Notes: generated from the sequence alone by a model not told the origin. DNA of 64,000 nt from Cranoglanis bouderius (GCA_023630585.1 CM042540.1:15090574-15154573), one strand, 5' to 3'; shown: positions 23,373 to 36,658, counted from the stretch's first letter. Made by a program: numbers and translations.

Positions 23373-25652
23373 CAATAAACATATGCCTTTTCAACTTGAA
23401 AAAGAAATGCAATTATAATGATATGGCATGATATGATTTAAGTGACACAAATCTTAATTCTGTATATTTAGTCATTATGATTATGATCCCTTGATGCACT
23501 AGCTATGTGGCTGAATCTTTTATGTTAATGGTAAATCTACAGTGTTTTTATAGTGGGTACTATATTACTTTTATGCATCTCCTGAACATGCATTATTATA
23601 GAGATAAAATAAAATAAAAAATAAAATAAAATAAAAAAAGCTTTAAAAGCCTACCTTGTTCTTCCCTCCATGTTTAGTGAGAGTCTGATGTCGTAGTTTT
23701 TTTAGATGACTTTTTGCAAACATACCTAATCTAAAGTTCTAATTTATCTAAAACCACAAACTAAACCCCCTTTTAATCTGTATAAAACAAACTAAACCCC
23801 CTTTTAATCTGTATCAGACAACTGAGGCAAGTGGAACTGCACACAACTTCAGTTAGTATCATGCTCCTTTCTTCTGATAGTGGGTGGAGAGCTTCATTTA
23901 AAGTGTTAAGACCTTCACAATAGTGCAGATTTTCCATTATCTAATCTTTTATTGATGTGAACTGATGTGAATAGTGTATACACTGTTTAAATACACACTA
24001 CTTTTCATTTGGCTGTGAATTATATTTTTCAAACTTAAATGTAAATTGCATTTACATACATAAGATACATTTCAAATCTGGCAAGATTTAACACAGCTTT
24101 TGAAATAATGCTGTAAATCTATGGAAGTTAAAGTGGAGAGATTGTCTATGTTACAGTCTTGTCTGTTAATTTGTTTAGAAATGATGAAACATTTGTATTT
24201 GGACAGCTCACCATTATTAGTGGTACATGTAATCAAAAATTATTCAGTTTAAAACCAATTGGGTGTTTGATTTTCAGTAGGGATTGATATAGTACAGTAA
24301 TTTGACACATGAACAAAAAAAACCATAAGAGGACGCTAAAGCGCTCCTAAATGATTTCTGTATGCATTTCTTTGTTTTCACTTTCTTTATTATCAATAAA
24401 CCCAAAGCTGTGGGGGAGCCACTGGAGAGCCCTTGGAGGCAAATTGTTGCATTTTATCTATTTATTTTTAAAAGATTTAAATAAAATAAATAAATAAAAG
24501 ATTTGAAATGGCCACTTTGAGATAACTAAATAATTTAGCTTTGCACACAAACTGGTATCACAGCTTTAGATGGTGCTTAAACTCAGAAAAATCATTACAT
24601 ACAAAGTAAGTGACATTTTATTTAAAGTGTAAATAATGTAATAAAGAGAAAGAAAACATCAGCTGAAACTGGAAGGTTACATTTACATAAACTGGTACCA
24701 AGTAGAGACTAAAAAATGTTCAAGTCAATGTACATAATATGCATTATCTCAGTAACAACAATTTTAACAAACATCCCTTTTCAAAACCCCAGTCAATAAG
24801 TGGTGCAACTGGCATGTCATATCTGCAATATCTGAAGATAACATCATATACATTGTGATTCCTCTCAAAACCAGAGCACTGTCACTGTTTCCGATGTTTC
24901 ATCGGGGCTTTACTCATTGTTATTATACCATACGGTTTGGGTATTCTATCCTATTTGTAATTATATCAAATTGGACTAATTACATTTTTAAAGTTTAATT
25001 TGACCATTAACATTCATAACTCCCTTTGCATTTTTCATGATAACCAATATACATATGAATAAAAATTAAGTCGGACTTTTATTATCAAATGAGTCTCTGC
25101 ACGGGGTTACAGTAAACATTCTTTCTTATAACTGAATGCTATTCATGAGTCAGGATCATTGGCACATCTAAGAAAGAGTATATACACTCATTATATACAA
25201 ATAAAAAGCTTTTACAAATAAATTAACCATTGTGTAGTGTATTGTTACTTCTAAAAGATGCTTGTACTATGGAAAAATAAATAGTTTTGGTGTTGACGAA
25301 ACAAAGCTGAGCTGACCCATTTCTGCATTTCAACAGGTATTTAAAATACTGAGATGGCAGTTAACAGAATGCGTAATCAGGAGTCCAGCTGAAAGACTGA
25401 GTCCCTCCACTAGCCTCCCCACAATGAGATAAGGCTCATCTCTCACACATACACACAGCCAGGACCCTTTCCAAGTCTGTTCCTCTTCTGAAAGTGAAAA
25501 GATGCAACTAAAGAGGCTCGGATGTGGCATCTATTCAGCTGTAAACAAATCAGAACAACGGATGGTGCAAGATGCGAGACTCCAATTGAGGAGCGCTAAT
25601 AGCCGTGGTAGGATGTCACATCCAGGGGGTGGTTACTGGACAATAGGGCTGG
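23373..25652. other. intergenic / clrn1 3' UTR, no other gene recognised
   Basis: AT-rich, containing a 28-bp direct repeat (23756-23783 and 23787-23814). The part nearest 25652 should be the clrn1 3' UTR; reverse-strand AATAAA candidates exist (for example the TTTATT near 24618), but the transcript end is not determined. Confidence 0.4.
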
Positions 25653-28600
25653 TCAGTACATGAGATCTGCTGCACCCGTGTTGGCATCTGACTCTTTGGC
25701 CTCCTGGAAGGGAAACTGGATGCCCGCTAGGCGGATCAGAAGGATGTTAAGGCCATGCAGAAGGAAGACTATGAATATGAGCCAGAATGTGCGGTCAAAC
25801 GCCTCACTGTGTGTCTTGTAGACAAAAGTGCCCTCTTTGTACTTAGCGATCTTCTCAGATAGGTGATGCAGTTTGACCTCAGATGCATAGAGGATTAGGA
25901 TGAGACAGCTGCACAGACCTGCAGAAGGGGACAAGCTTTGTGGTTAATGGAAATTTACAATTGGATTTTAAGATAACACACTTTAATTGTGCTTTTGATT
26001 ATGTACACTAGATGTAATATAACCTGTCATATTTGTATTCTGTACCATATCTGTCCTAATTTGCTGTCCAAACATTCTTAATTCTTACTTCTTAATGGGA
26101 ACAGGTGACGGGTCAAACAGGTCATTGTAATGCTACTGTCCATCAGCATATGATTCACAGAGACATCTGACACTAGAGGTGGGTTGGCCAGTTGGACAGA
26201 GTGCATATTTCCATGCTTTTATTTATTTATTATGCAAGCCAATCCTAAGCCTCTCTAATAGGTACACAAAACAAGTTTTGGGTTATGGAAAAATAAATTA
26301 TAGTGGCTCAGATTCACATTAATGAATTTCAAAAGCCTTTTCGTGAAGTATTTGTGTTTGTGTTTGTGTCTTTGTGCAGGCAGGGGTTGGTGGGAGGGAC
26401 ACAGTACAATAACAGATAAATCAAGGCATTCAGATGACAAAACTTATTTGTGTGTGTGTGCAGGCTCACAGCTGATAAGGTTCCACAGGTAAAGGCCTAA
26501 AGGTCCGTGCAGTGTCTTGTATGGATTTCCAAAGGCATTGTACATGAAGAAAGCAGAACACACAGATGAGAAGAGGATGAGCACTGCACAGATGATGATG
26601 ACGCTCACATGCAGACTAGCTGGGATCACATCCACCAGGTCAGGAAAAACTATACAGAGTAAGAACAACATATCAAAATATTCACAAATCAAAATATAAC
26701 CTAATGTAAATAACAACATTTAACATACCCTTCTCTTTCCCTAAGCACATTTCATGTAGTGGAGTCAGAAGAGAAAGGCAATATTTTCAAGAGATTTAAT
26801 GGAAGTTAAATAATTCCTTAAGTACTATTCTGTTTCATATGTATTGTGTATTGTATTTCATGTGAACAGTTATTTCAAGGTATTTAATAGAAGCTTATGA
26901 ATGGTATACTGTAGACCTATGCTACTTATTCTGGGTGAACAATGAGACTCAAAAATATTCTTTGTTTGGATACATGTATTTGAGTAAATGTGAGAAATAC
27001 TGTGTTTTAGTATGCTCTAAAAAATAAAAAAGGTTCCATTTGGGAACCACTGGGGTATGAAATAACCCTACATTTTTCAAGTACATTTGCAGCAAAATTC
27101 TTGGAGGCACTTTTAAGGGTTCAGACAAAGAAGAAGCCATAAAGGATCCTTCCTAAAGGAGTTTTACAGATGAAATTTCTACCTGGGCTGAACATTCCAA
27201 AAATATATTAATATTGACACATGCCCAAATCACTCGAGTTAAATAAGTCAATGCAATGTTGTTCACTGAAACTGGCCACTGGTGATGCGAAACCTCTCAA
27301 ATTTGGGCTTGTTCCAAATCTCATTAGTGAAAAAAGCCCATTAAGCCTAATAAGTCTAATAACAGTGGCACATTTGAGAGCAAAATTGGTGAGAAACCAT
27401 CCATTTTCCATACTGCTTATCCTACACAGGTCACAGGGAGCCTGGAGCCTATCCCAGGGAACTCGTGGTACAAGGATGGGACATCCTGGATGAGGTGCCA
27501 ACCCATTGCAGGGCACAATCGCACACACATTCACACATTATGGACAATTTGGAAATGCCAGTCAGCCTACAATGCATGTCTTTGGACTGGGGGGAGAAAA
27601 CCGAAGAACCCAGAGGAAATCCCCGAAGCATGGGGAGAACATGCAAACACACAGATGTGCGAGGTAAACATGCTAACCACTAAGCCACCGTGACCCCTGG
27701 TGAGAAAGCAATCCAAATCGCTACAAAAATGAAATGAATTCATGGTGTTACAATTCATACATTTTGAATGGAGGCTGTGTGTGTCCACATTACCATGGGG
27801 CATCCCCCAAAAGTAGGGTTGCCACTCAGCGTGATCAATTTTTTTTCTGAACTATTGACAGAAACTGTGGTTTTTTTTATTATTTATTTATTCATTTATT
27901 ATTTATTTATTAAATAAAAGCCTATAATATTATTTTCAATATTACATTTCCAATAGCGCTCACAGCTTCAGGGTCCACATTTGATTGTGAGCTTTGGGTT
28001 ACTGTCCGTGTAGAGTTTTACATGTTCTCCCTGTGTCTGTGCGGGTTCATGTTGGGTTCTCACGGTTTCTTCACAGATTAAGTGAATTTACTCTAAATTA
28101 CCCTAGGTGTGATTGAGTTTGTAAATGTGTGTGTTGCTCTGTTTGGACTGGCATCGCATCTGGGGTGTAGTCCTACCTCACCTACACCCAGTTTTCCTGG
28201 GGTAGGCTCCAGAACAAGGATTAAGAGGTGAGGATGAATGAATTAATTTCCAATTGTGCTGTGTTGGACTTTAATTAATAGCTGGAGAATTTCAAAACAG
28301 TGTAAAGGATGGCTTTTTTTTGTTTTGTTTTTTACATTGTGGGCTGCTTTTGTCATGCAGACCTGACAATCCTGGACACAGAGGCGACCAACCTCGTATA
28401 TAAAAACAGCTTGATGACTTCTAAACCCGTCAGGTTATGTATTCAACACAGAAGATCACATTTAACCCTCCAGTATTTTCATGATCTCATGTTTAGATGA
28501 TGCCTGACAGGTTACGAGGAAGCGTTTTTGGTGTGTTCCTCACTGCTGCCTGCTGCTTTCAACGCTTGAGTGAAAGTGAGTTTATGGAATTAAGGCACAA

Positions 28601-29157
28601 TTTTATGGTTTTTAATACCATGAACTCGACGCACACACGGCTATTATATTAAACACTATTGGAAGTCGCATTTCAAGCCACTTAAACCCACGTGTTAAAA
28701 CAGACCAAATAGTCAAAAGTACCCATGTCTCAGAGGGAGAGAGAGAGAGAGAGTATAAAAATTTCCATATGGCCCATGCTACTTTAAATTTCGATATTAC
28801 AGGTGTGCTGTAGTCTAGGTTTCTCGTTTCACGCAAAACCTGCGAGTTGACACTGTCGTTTTTTTTAATACCGACAGACTGAAACGGCTGCTTAGTTTAC
28901 TTACAAGAGAAGGAGAAAGGTCTTCCCCCCAGTCCACACTGTTTCAGCCCCTGTCCATGAAAGAGGCCGTAGTTTAAGCTCCCGATGAATTTGTCCAGCT
29001 CAGATCCAGTCGCATTAACCAGCTGAGCGCCTGTTTTGCACAGCACAGTCGCCTTTACCCAGTTCTTACCTCCCATAGCCGCCGCTACGATCAGCACACA
29101 GGCGAAACTCAGCACACCAGCCAGAGAGAACAAGACTTTCTTCTGCCTGCTAGGCAT
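25653..29157 (-). CDS. clrn1: clarin-1, four-pass membrane protein
   Basis: Three exons join in phase: 28905-29157, 26470-26649 and 25653-25918 (TGA), with donors gtaagt and gtgagc and acceptors tatag and ctgcag. The product is 232 aa, the same length as human clarin-1. It starts MPSRQKKVLFSLAG (a second ATG one codon upstream is not needed), has WVKATVLCKTGAQLVNATG with the glycosylation site at Asn48, YGLFHGQGLKQCGLG, then SAFFMYNAFGNPYKTLHGPL, ASEVKLHHLSEKIAKYKEGT, and ends GAADLMY as in mammals. Four hydrophobic segments lie near residues 8-28, 95-118, 132-152 and 180-205. Clarin-1 works in hair-cell bundles and synapses and in photoreceptors; human mutations cause Usher syndrome type 3A. 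Position between mindy4b and gpr171 matches human 3q25.1. Confidence 0.97.
27395..27700 (-). repeat. tRNA-derived SINE, reverse copy, in clrn1 intron 1
   Basis: Begins 'aaccatccattttccatactgcttatcctacacagg' and ends near 'ctaaccactaagccaccgtg', the inverse of the 8686-9022 SINE. It lies between clrn1 exons 1 and 2. Confidence 0.8.
27955..28240 (+). repeat. tRNA-derived SINE in clrn1 intron 1
   Basis: Matches the 7578-7810 family: 'gctcacagcttcagggtcc', 'gttactgtccgtgtagagtttta', 'catgttctccctgtg', 'gactggcatcgcatctggggtgtagtcct', tail 'aggatgaatgaatt'. Confidence 0.7.
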
Positions 29158-29167
29158 CATGCGCGGA

Positions 29168-29470
29168 AAAAAACACACACACACACACACACACACACGG
29201 CACCTTAAAGACACGGCATCCTGAAGTCCTGATCATAAGCAAAACAAACAGCAATTTCCATATATTCAAAAATAATACATAACTACATGTTTCCTCTGGA
29301 TAATTGTTTAGACATATAGCGAGGTGTGTGAAATGTCGGCTCGGGGTTGCGTTACAGTGATCGGTTTCTCCGCGTCTCCAGGTTACCGGGTTGAGTTTCT
29401 GCCAGAGGCGCTCGGTGAGCTGCGCTCGTCTGCTCTGACCTTAAGTTTAATTGGTTATCGGATGAAGACG
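29168..29470 (-). promoter_or_regulatory. clrn1 5' region: (AC)n in the leader and CpG-richer upstream DNA
   Basis: A pure (AC)n run occupies about 29171-29199, only 13 bases before the clrn1 ATG on the transcribed strand as (GT)n. Upstream, about 29330-29450, CpG dinucleotides are much denser than in neighbouring DNA ('gtcggctcggggttgcg', 'ctccgcgtctcc', 'gaggcgctcggtgagctgcgctcg'), which would fit a promoter. No TATA box or start site was identified. Confidence 0.35.
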
Positions 29471-32400
29471 AGTCATTTCGCATCTGTAAGCCGATGGGAA
29501 CAATAAATGTCACGTTTATGGTTTTACAGAGCGAATTATAGGCTATGCATTTAAACCAAGACAAAATCCATACCCGACGTAGACCTAGCAGCTGTTACTG
29601 CATTAATACTGAAGATTATAAACCATGACCATGCATATGGCCACTGCAGTTTTAACAGTCAGATAAGAGTTTTGTCTTTGCTGAATAGGCTCACTTAACT
29701 TTTATTGACATAAGCAAACGCATATTTGTATCGTTTGTGCAGGACACATTTTCGTCATAAGATGGTGTTATTTTGCAGCTTTTGTCTATGATAGCCCATT
29801 TCCTAATGAATAATAAAGTTAGGCTACATAAAGATTTTAAATCTGCATTGAATAATAAACTGCTTGGCAACGTGATTCTGAAGAAATACCAGAGAGTAAT
29901 GCACAATAATACAAATTCTATGAATATGCAGATTGAAAACTCCTTATTCCCAAAACACCCCACCCTCTTCCCCTGGTAATCTTAATAACAAAACACAAAC
30001 CTATGCAGTATTTTGCATGCCCTGTGTTTGCATATTTGAAAATGATACGCTCTTATGTCCTAGGCATGGGCACAATGATAACACAACATCAGTGTTGCGA
30101 CAAATTAGATCATAATACATTTTTTTTTTTTTTTTTAGATATAATTTCTTATAAAATAAAAATAAATTACATTTTAACGTTCCCTTTTTTAATTTACAAA
30201 TCTTTACTTTATCTTTCAAATTGTAAAATGTTAACATTTTTTTCTGATTTGTATTATTATTTTTCATTTTCAGTTAAATATTAAAATAAACAATGTATTT
30301 TTATATTTATATAAATGAAATGTATTTTTGTAGGCATTATATAAATCAATAAATTATACTTTTTTTTTTTTTTACAGCACTACTGTATTGTTGTCAGTTT
30401 ACACAACATAGGGTTAGAAATGCCTTTGAGAATTGTGATATGATATTTTTGTTATATTTTCCACCCTATTATTATCATGATTAAGGATTACAGGATTCAG
30501 TTGAGGCCTTCATTGTTCACAGTTGTACAGCAGGATATGAAAGCACTGTATTTGCTCTGCAGCTGCAATAATGTACACACAATAATATTGTTGATTATAT
30601 TATAAATAAAGTACACAGTGTACAGTGTACTAGTTTATGTTTAAATAAACCCAAAAGGATGGATGGGCTTGCGTTTTTATGTTTGTCGTTTTATGTCAGC
30701 TAATTTCTTGTCTCTCTGATAGCAAAACTTTTTCTGGGTCTGGGATTTATAGGTAATTTACATATAGAGCGGTTGGGAATGGTCATGAAATAGTCATGAA
30801 TAAAATGAATGAATATTTTCAGTACATAAAACCACACCAACCTTTCATGCAGGTATTTTGCATTTTCCGCCGACATTTAGTAAAAGTAGCCTAACTGAAA
30901 ACAGGAAGTGTTCTTTCATGATCATTTCAGACTACAAAATCTGTGGATTCATAACATTAACATGCAAAATAAACGTAAGGGAAAAATAAACACCAACAGT
31001 TGTTAGAGTTATAAAGTGGTCAAAATAAAAGCACTATGTTTGTGCTGATCAATAACTTCATTAGAGTGTCAGCAAAAGCACAAGACTTTTATTAATTAAA
31101 ATAACATCTTTAATCAGAGATGAACAAAACTCCTCTCCCAAGTTAGACTACTACATCATTATTAAAATGCATCAGTCTGTGTTTAAGACAAATTTTGTGG
31201 TCTTACAAGAATGTTTCAATATTTCTAAACACAATACTAATGTTTGATATTTTTAATTCATTAACATTATTATAAAGTTAACATGAAATGTTTTAAAATT
31301 TTAATTTTAAAAGCCTTGTTACTAAGAGTGATTTACTATGACTTTTTTTTTTTTTTTTTAACTTTCTGAATATCATTCCTTACCACATCTGTAAACATAT
31401 ATGAAAAAGTCTCCATCATATGAAATGGGAAAACCCATATTATAGCTAAAATAACCTTCTGGCCTTTTTGACCAACTGAATATGTCTAGACATGGAGTGA
31501 TGAGAAATAATCAGTAGGTGTTAACATTTGTCAACCATCTACGGCATGAGTCAAGGTATGATTCATAGACAGGTCTCTGAATCGATTACTGTTTTTGGGT
31601 TGCCCACATTTCTCTTCTGTGGTACTTTTTACTGGAAAATATCAGATGATTAAATATAAACATGAAGAGAAAAAGATCACAATAAGATAAATATACAAAA
31701 TTTATCAATCAGAAGCAGTTTTTAAATGTAAGAGTGAAAACCTAATAGGTGTCAGTGAAACCAGTGTGAAGTGCTCAAACAATGAATCATATCAGGGCTT
31801 TTCCCTGTGTGATCTATTCCGTGCTCACATTTTATAAAACTGGTTACTTTCTTGGTAATTGGTTTAAAAAAAAAAACATTTTTATTATTTACATTATAGT
31901 AAATATTTACTTAGTAACACTTGGTCTCATGAGGAGTGGTATAACAATGAATACTGTTATGATAAACCAACAGTTATGTACAGATATAAAAGCTTTCAGT
32001 GTTTGACAAAGGCTATTCCAAATACAAATAATCAGCAAAACAGGAATCACATAATGTTTCTTACATAAAAGCATAACACTTTGATGGTCTGCCTGATCTT
32101 TGGTCAAATTCCTGCAGTCAAATGCCAGCATTTAGAAAACTATAAAGAATTGTTTGCCTGACATTAAACTGTTAAATATCCTCTAATGTCTAAATACAGT
32201 AAAATAATGACTGCTATTTCCTCCACTTGAAATCTCAGAATTATTTAATTCTACATAATATGAGCAACTAATTGCATTTGTGCAAATTAAAATGCAAACC
32301 CTGTATATGTTTTGATATATTAACAGAAATGTTAATATGTAGACTTGGCAAACAGAATGTGTTCAGAGTGCAAAGCTAGGCAGTTCAAGATTTTTCCCAG

Positions 32401-32712
32401 ATTGTGAAAAAAAAAAAAAAAAACTCATTCATTTTTTGTCTTAGATACTTTGTATGCAGCTTAGCTTTAAATTGTACCTATTATAGTTTTAATATTATGT
32501 TAATAGTTTACATAGTTATTTATCTGGTAGAAATTTGTGACATGTGAGAGAACACAATATTTCTCTTGTTGGTTATATATCTGGCATGTCTGTATTGAAA
32601 GGGTTTGCTTTTATAAACCCTGACACACTGCGTGCCTGCGAGTGCACTGTTGGTAAATGACATCCTGTTTCACACTCTTTTTTAAAAAAAATTTTTTATC
32701 TACTCTGCCTGC
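29471..32712. other. intergenic, clrn1 to gpr171
   Basis: AT-rich with several T or A homopolymers (near 30119-30136, 31345-31359, 32406-32422). No MED12L-like or other exon was recognised on either strand. The right end should hold the gpr171 3' UTR. Confidence 0.4.
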
Positions 32713-33714
32713 TTATGAAACTAACTGTAGTTGTAGCTTTTGATCTGGGTCAGATTCAGTGTTTCTGTCTAGGTTTCTCCTTTTAGTAAAAACCTGTGTA
32801 ATCTGATGTCTGAATGAGGGACAGATAAAAAAGTAAAGCACTGGGTCAAAGCAGAGGTTTAGGATGGCCAGAAGCAAAGTGGATTCTTTGGCTAAGAATA
32901 GGTGCTTCCTAATGCCACAGTCAGTGATTATCTCATTCTGTGTAAATGTATAAGGCATTCGAACAGCATGATATGGTACAAAGCACACGACATAAGCCAC
33001 TGTCACCATTGCGATATTGAGAGTGGCATGGTGAGCACTGGCCTGCTCCTCAGGGTCTCCTCCACGTTTGCCCCAAAACTGTTTCAGCACCAGGCCGTTG
33101 GACATAAGCACAGCCACAGAGGCGTTCATGAAAATCGCCATGCCCAGAAAAACAGACAGCGTGTGCCAATGCTTGCCAACATCTTGCTTAATATCTTTAC
33201 ATGTTATTAAAGTGCTGTTAGAAATCTTGTCCTTGATTGGGATGACCATGTTGGGGACATTGATGAAGAGCACCAGAAGCCAGACTACAGCTGACATCAC
33301 CAGGGCAAAGCCCACCTCCTGTAGGCGGAACAGCTTGGAGCTCTGGGTGATCTGGAAGTAACGTTGTACACTGACAAAAGCAAGAAATATGATAGAGGCA
33401 TACATGTTGATGTAGATGAGTGGTGAACTAACTTGACAGTGGAAAATCATTAGTCTCTGGGATTCCACACCAAAGTCTATAGCGATCTTGACTGGCAATG
33501 CCAATGTCAGCAAGAAGTCAGAGGTCAGAAGGTTGATCAGGTAGACATTTATGCACTTCTTGGAGTTTCTACTGTGTATAAATGCCCAGAGTGCCACCAG
33601 GCTGCCAGCCATGCCTATCAGGAAGATAATGATGTAGAATGTAGCAAATGGCACCATCTTGTCGTTTACCACGCAATTCTCATCCTTCATAATAGGGCCC
33701 ACTGTAGACTTCAT
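32713..33714 (-). CDS. gpr171: G-protein-coupled receptor GPR171
   Basis: One uninterrupted exon encodes a class A receptor of the P2Y-like group. Distinctive matches to GPR171 are INVYLINLLTSDFLLTLALP, the TM3 region CQVSSPLIYINMYASIIFLA, VPNMVIPIKD, CFVPYHAVRMPYTFTQ with ITDC in TM6-ECL3, and ESTLLLAILNLCFDPVLYF in TM7. The first ATG is at 33714 (333 aa); a second at 33690 (325 aa) aligns better with the 319-aa human protein and follows a possible acceptor, so the true start may be there. The DRY motif reads QRY. GPR171 is a plasma-membrane receptor reported to bind the peptide BigLEN and to be expressed in lymphocytes and brain. It sits next to other P2Y-type receptors, as in human 3q25.1. 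Confidence 0.93.
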   Translation of the reverse strand: MKSTVGPIMKDENCVVNDKMVPFATFYIIIFLIGMAGSLVALWAFIHSRNSKKCINVYLINLLTSDFLLTLALPVKIAIDFGVESQRLMIFHCQVSSPLIYINMYASIIFLAFVSVQRYFQITQSSKLFRLQEVGFALVMSAVVWLLVLFINVPNMVIPIKDKISNSTLITCKDIKQDVGKHWHTLSVFLGMAIFMNASVAVLMSNGLVLKQFWGKRGGDPEEQASAHHATLNIAMVTVAYVVCFVPYHAVRMPYTFTQNEIITDCGIRKHLFLAKESTLLLAILNLCFDPVLYFFICPSFRHQITQVFTKRRNLDRNTESDPDQKLQLQLVS

Positions 33715-34053
33715 TTTTGGAAAGAGATGGTGTAGAAATAACTTAGAGTGTATCACAGTTTATCCAGTGTGTTGGATGAGCTGATGTCATTACAAGGGAC
33801 CTCGATAAGGTGTCGAATGTAGTCTTTCTTTGTAAGCTTGTGAAACCCTAACAGTACTCAGACGACTAAATCTGAGCATGGGTGATCCAGACTTAAGGAA
33901 GGAAGTGGTGAAAAACTGTCTTGCAGACAAGACATGCTAACTTGTCTGTTGATAATTCAGGACGGACGTCTGCAGAGACAAAAAATTCACACATTTAATA
34001 TCTTTGCAATTGTTATTTTTCAGTATTGTATGAAAAATATTAATCTACAGATG

Positions 34054-34410
34054 GGTGCAAATTAAAGGAAAAAACAGTAGTTTTGTTATACTGTATGTAT
34101 TTTGCTGGTATGGTTTGGGAAGAGACACTGGAAATCAGTACAAAGTTATTCTTAATGATCAATTTAATGCTACAATGAAACATTTCTATCCTGATGAGAG
34201 TGGTCTCTTTCAGAATGACAATGCGCCCATATACAGGGCGTGAGGGCTCACGCTAAATCCTACACTATGGCCTTCAAAGTCACCAGATCTCAACCCTATT
34301 GAACCCAAATGGATCAAAAGGAAAGACAGCACTCTCCACCACTATCGTCAAAACTCAGACTGAGGGAATATCTTTTGGAAGAATGGTGTTTATATCTTTA
34401 GTACAGTTCC
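34054..34410 (+). mobile_element. decayed Tc1/mariner fragment
   Basis: Begins 'gatgggtgcaaattaaaggaaaaaac' and keeps transposase relics: 'ctctttcagaatgacaatgcgcccatatacagg' (second Asp block, FQNDNAPIYR) and 'tcaccagatctcaaccctattgaaccca' (SPDLNPIEP). Same family as 3400-3960. Short ORFs here are remnants. Confidence 0.65.
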
Positions 34411-34649
34411 AGATAGTGATTTTCTTTACAGTTTTCTTATTTCCTCCTTACTTCATCACTCTGTTACAATATTATCTGGCATTAAGGCATTGCTCCAGAA
34501 TTTTATATGAAAATGGATCCTTACCTCTCTGTAAATTTTATGCTAGTCAGTGGTTTGTATTTTGTTGTAAACCATTTTGTTTATGATTATTTTTGGTATA
34601 ATGCCTACATTGTGGATTTAATGTTTCTGGCCTGATTAACAATTAGCCT

Positions 34650-34725
34650 TTTACATTTACGTTTACAGGTATGGCTTTTGTCAGATGCCCTTATCCAGAG
34701 AAACTTACAGAAGTATGTTTTTAAC
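34650..34725 (+). repeat. short fish retroposon piece
   Basis: 'acatttacgtttacaggtatggcttttgtcagatgcccttatccagagaaacttacag' is a degraded copy of the common fish repeat reading 'ggcagacgcccttatccagagcgacttac'. A relative occurs near 54035-54110. Confidence 0.55.
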
Positions 34726-36300
34726 AACAAACTAAACAGTTGATTTTATACACATACTGTTTTGGCTAGTTGATTAATTTAGTCAATTGTTTCATTTCAA
34801 ATACAATCTACTAGAATCTTGACTCAAAACAATAACTTTTTAAATTGCATTTTTAAATGTATACAGCCATTTGTGGTATTAACTGCAGGAATATTATGTA
34901 AATGCAAAAAAGGGGAAGTAGGAAGTAAAGAACGTTTACAAGTAAAATGTGTGAATTTGTCAATGTAGTTGACAAGAAGTAATAGTGTTATGAACAGAGA
35001 GATACAGTATATTGTGTAATTTATGTATCCACGAACATTTAATTGCTCATATTTGGCATTCGTATATATGCTTACATTCAAGATCTGTCTTAAAAAAAGG
35101 CAATAAACACAGAGTAATAGCCAACCAGAGTAAATCAGGTACATAGACACAAGTGACCACAAAGAAAAATACTCTCTGTGAATTTTAAAGATAACGGTTT
35201 GGTTCCTAATGCAAGTTATGAACAAAAAATACTGTACAAAAACAATACAGCTAATACAGTGTCATGTGGTATCCCCAGTTCCACTTTTACTTCCACCTTG
35301 ATGTGGAAATTACATAAAGCACTTTATATAATCACCGCACATTTACAATTACATTTGACCACTGTTTGGCAGATATTTTTTTAACATTAGAAAAAATTAT
35401 CAGGATGCAGTTAAACCACATACAAATGCTTTTATGATAAAATTATGAAGTCCAAGTAGGATTCTGTTCGTGTGAGACACTCATTTCCCAAATCTCACTT
35501 TATCACAACGTGGATGTAATCACAGACACTCAAGATGTTTTGTTTTTAAAAAAATAATACCTGAATCAAATTGAAAGACCTCAAGCAGGCAAACACATAC
35601 ATGCAAATACAATGTGTAAAAAGAGGCTCACCACATGTTCAGCTACTCTTTGCCTCTGGCAGCATGTTGTCTCTACTAACAATCACTTCCTTTATCATTT
35701 CTGCCTATGATGGTGCAGCCTCATTTCTTTGAATCTAACACCTATTACGTTCTACAATGCAAAAGAGGGCGTTAGCCAAACTGTGTGGTGCAGTGACGTC
35801 TCGGAAACCCAAACTTTCCAGTTCTCTGTTGGAAAACCACGAAGTACCTGTCACACAACGTTTAGGCACACAAACTCAGCATATAGTCCTTGTGCCGCTG
35901 AACAAAAGCAAATCATTTTGTCACTCTGTCCTTTATATTAGTGAGGTTAAAATCTTGGTCTGGTTGGCAAAAGCCCACACTGCTCAAGAAATTAAGGTAT
36001 GATGAAACTGAAATTGCGGAAGTTGTGTCAGAGCCTGCTGCGGGAAAGCACCACATTTATTGGCTGGTTTTCTCTATGACTCTAAATGTTACATTTGCAG
36101 TAAAGTGACTGTCAGTAAGCAGTTCTTTTTTTTTTTTTTTTTTTTTACATTGCATTACATGAGTACATTTTCTAAACAGGAAAGGCAGCAACAGTAATTG
36201 TGTAAATATATTATACAGTTCCATTTTTAATATGACAATATATAACATCACAGTCATGGTTTATATACAATACCACTGTCCACGATACATCAGTCTGTTA
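34726..36300. other. intergenic, nothing recognised
   Basis: Only short chance ORFs, without protein similarity or splice context. A T-homopolymer lies at about 36126-36146. Confidence 0.4.
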
Positions 36301-36304
36301 ACCA

Positions 36305-36658
36305 TCCATCCATTTTCTGTACCACTTATTACACAGGGTCACGGGGAGCCTGGAGCCTATCCCAGAGGACTCGGGGCATAAGGCAGGGGACACCTTGGAC
36401 GGGGTGCCAACCCATTACAGGGCACTCACACTATGTACAATTTAGAGATGCCAATTAGCCTACAACGCAAGTCTTTGGACATGGGGGAAACCGGAGTACC
36501 CATTATTCCAGAGGGAGTACCCGAGGTACCCAGAGGAAACCCCTGAAGCACAGGGAGAACATGCAAACTTTGCGCACACAGGGCAGAGGCGGGAATCAAG
36601 CCCCCAACCCCAGAGGTGCGAGGCCAATGTGCTGACCACTAAGCCACTGTGCCCCCCT
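36305..36658 (-). repeat. tRNA-derived SINE, reverse copy
   Basis: Inverse of the 8686-9022 family, from 'catccatccattttctgtaccactta' to 'gctgaccactaagccactgtgcccc', with an internal duplicated piece around 36495-36535 ('gagtacccattattccagagggagtacccgaggtacccagagg'). Confidence 0.8.

Noticed and set aside
33068..33361. Plus-strand ORFs opposite gpr171
   Set aside because: Shadow frames of the receptor coding strand; no features of their own.
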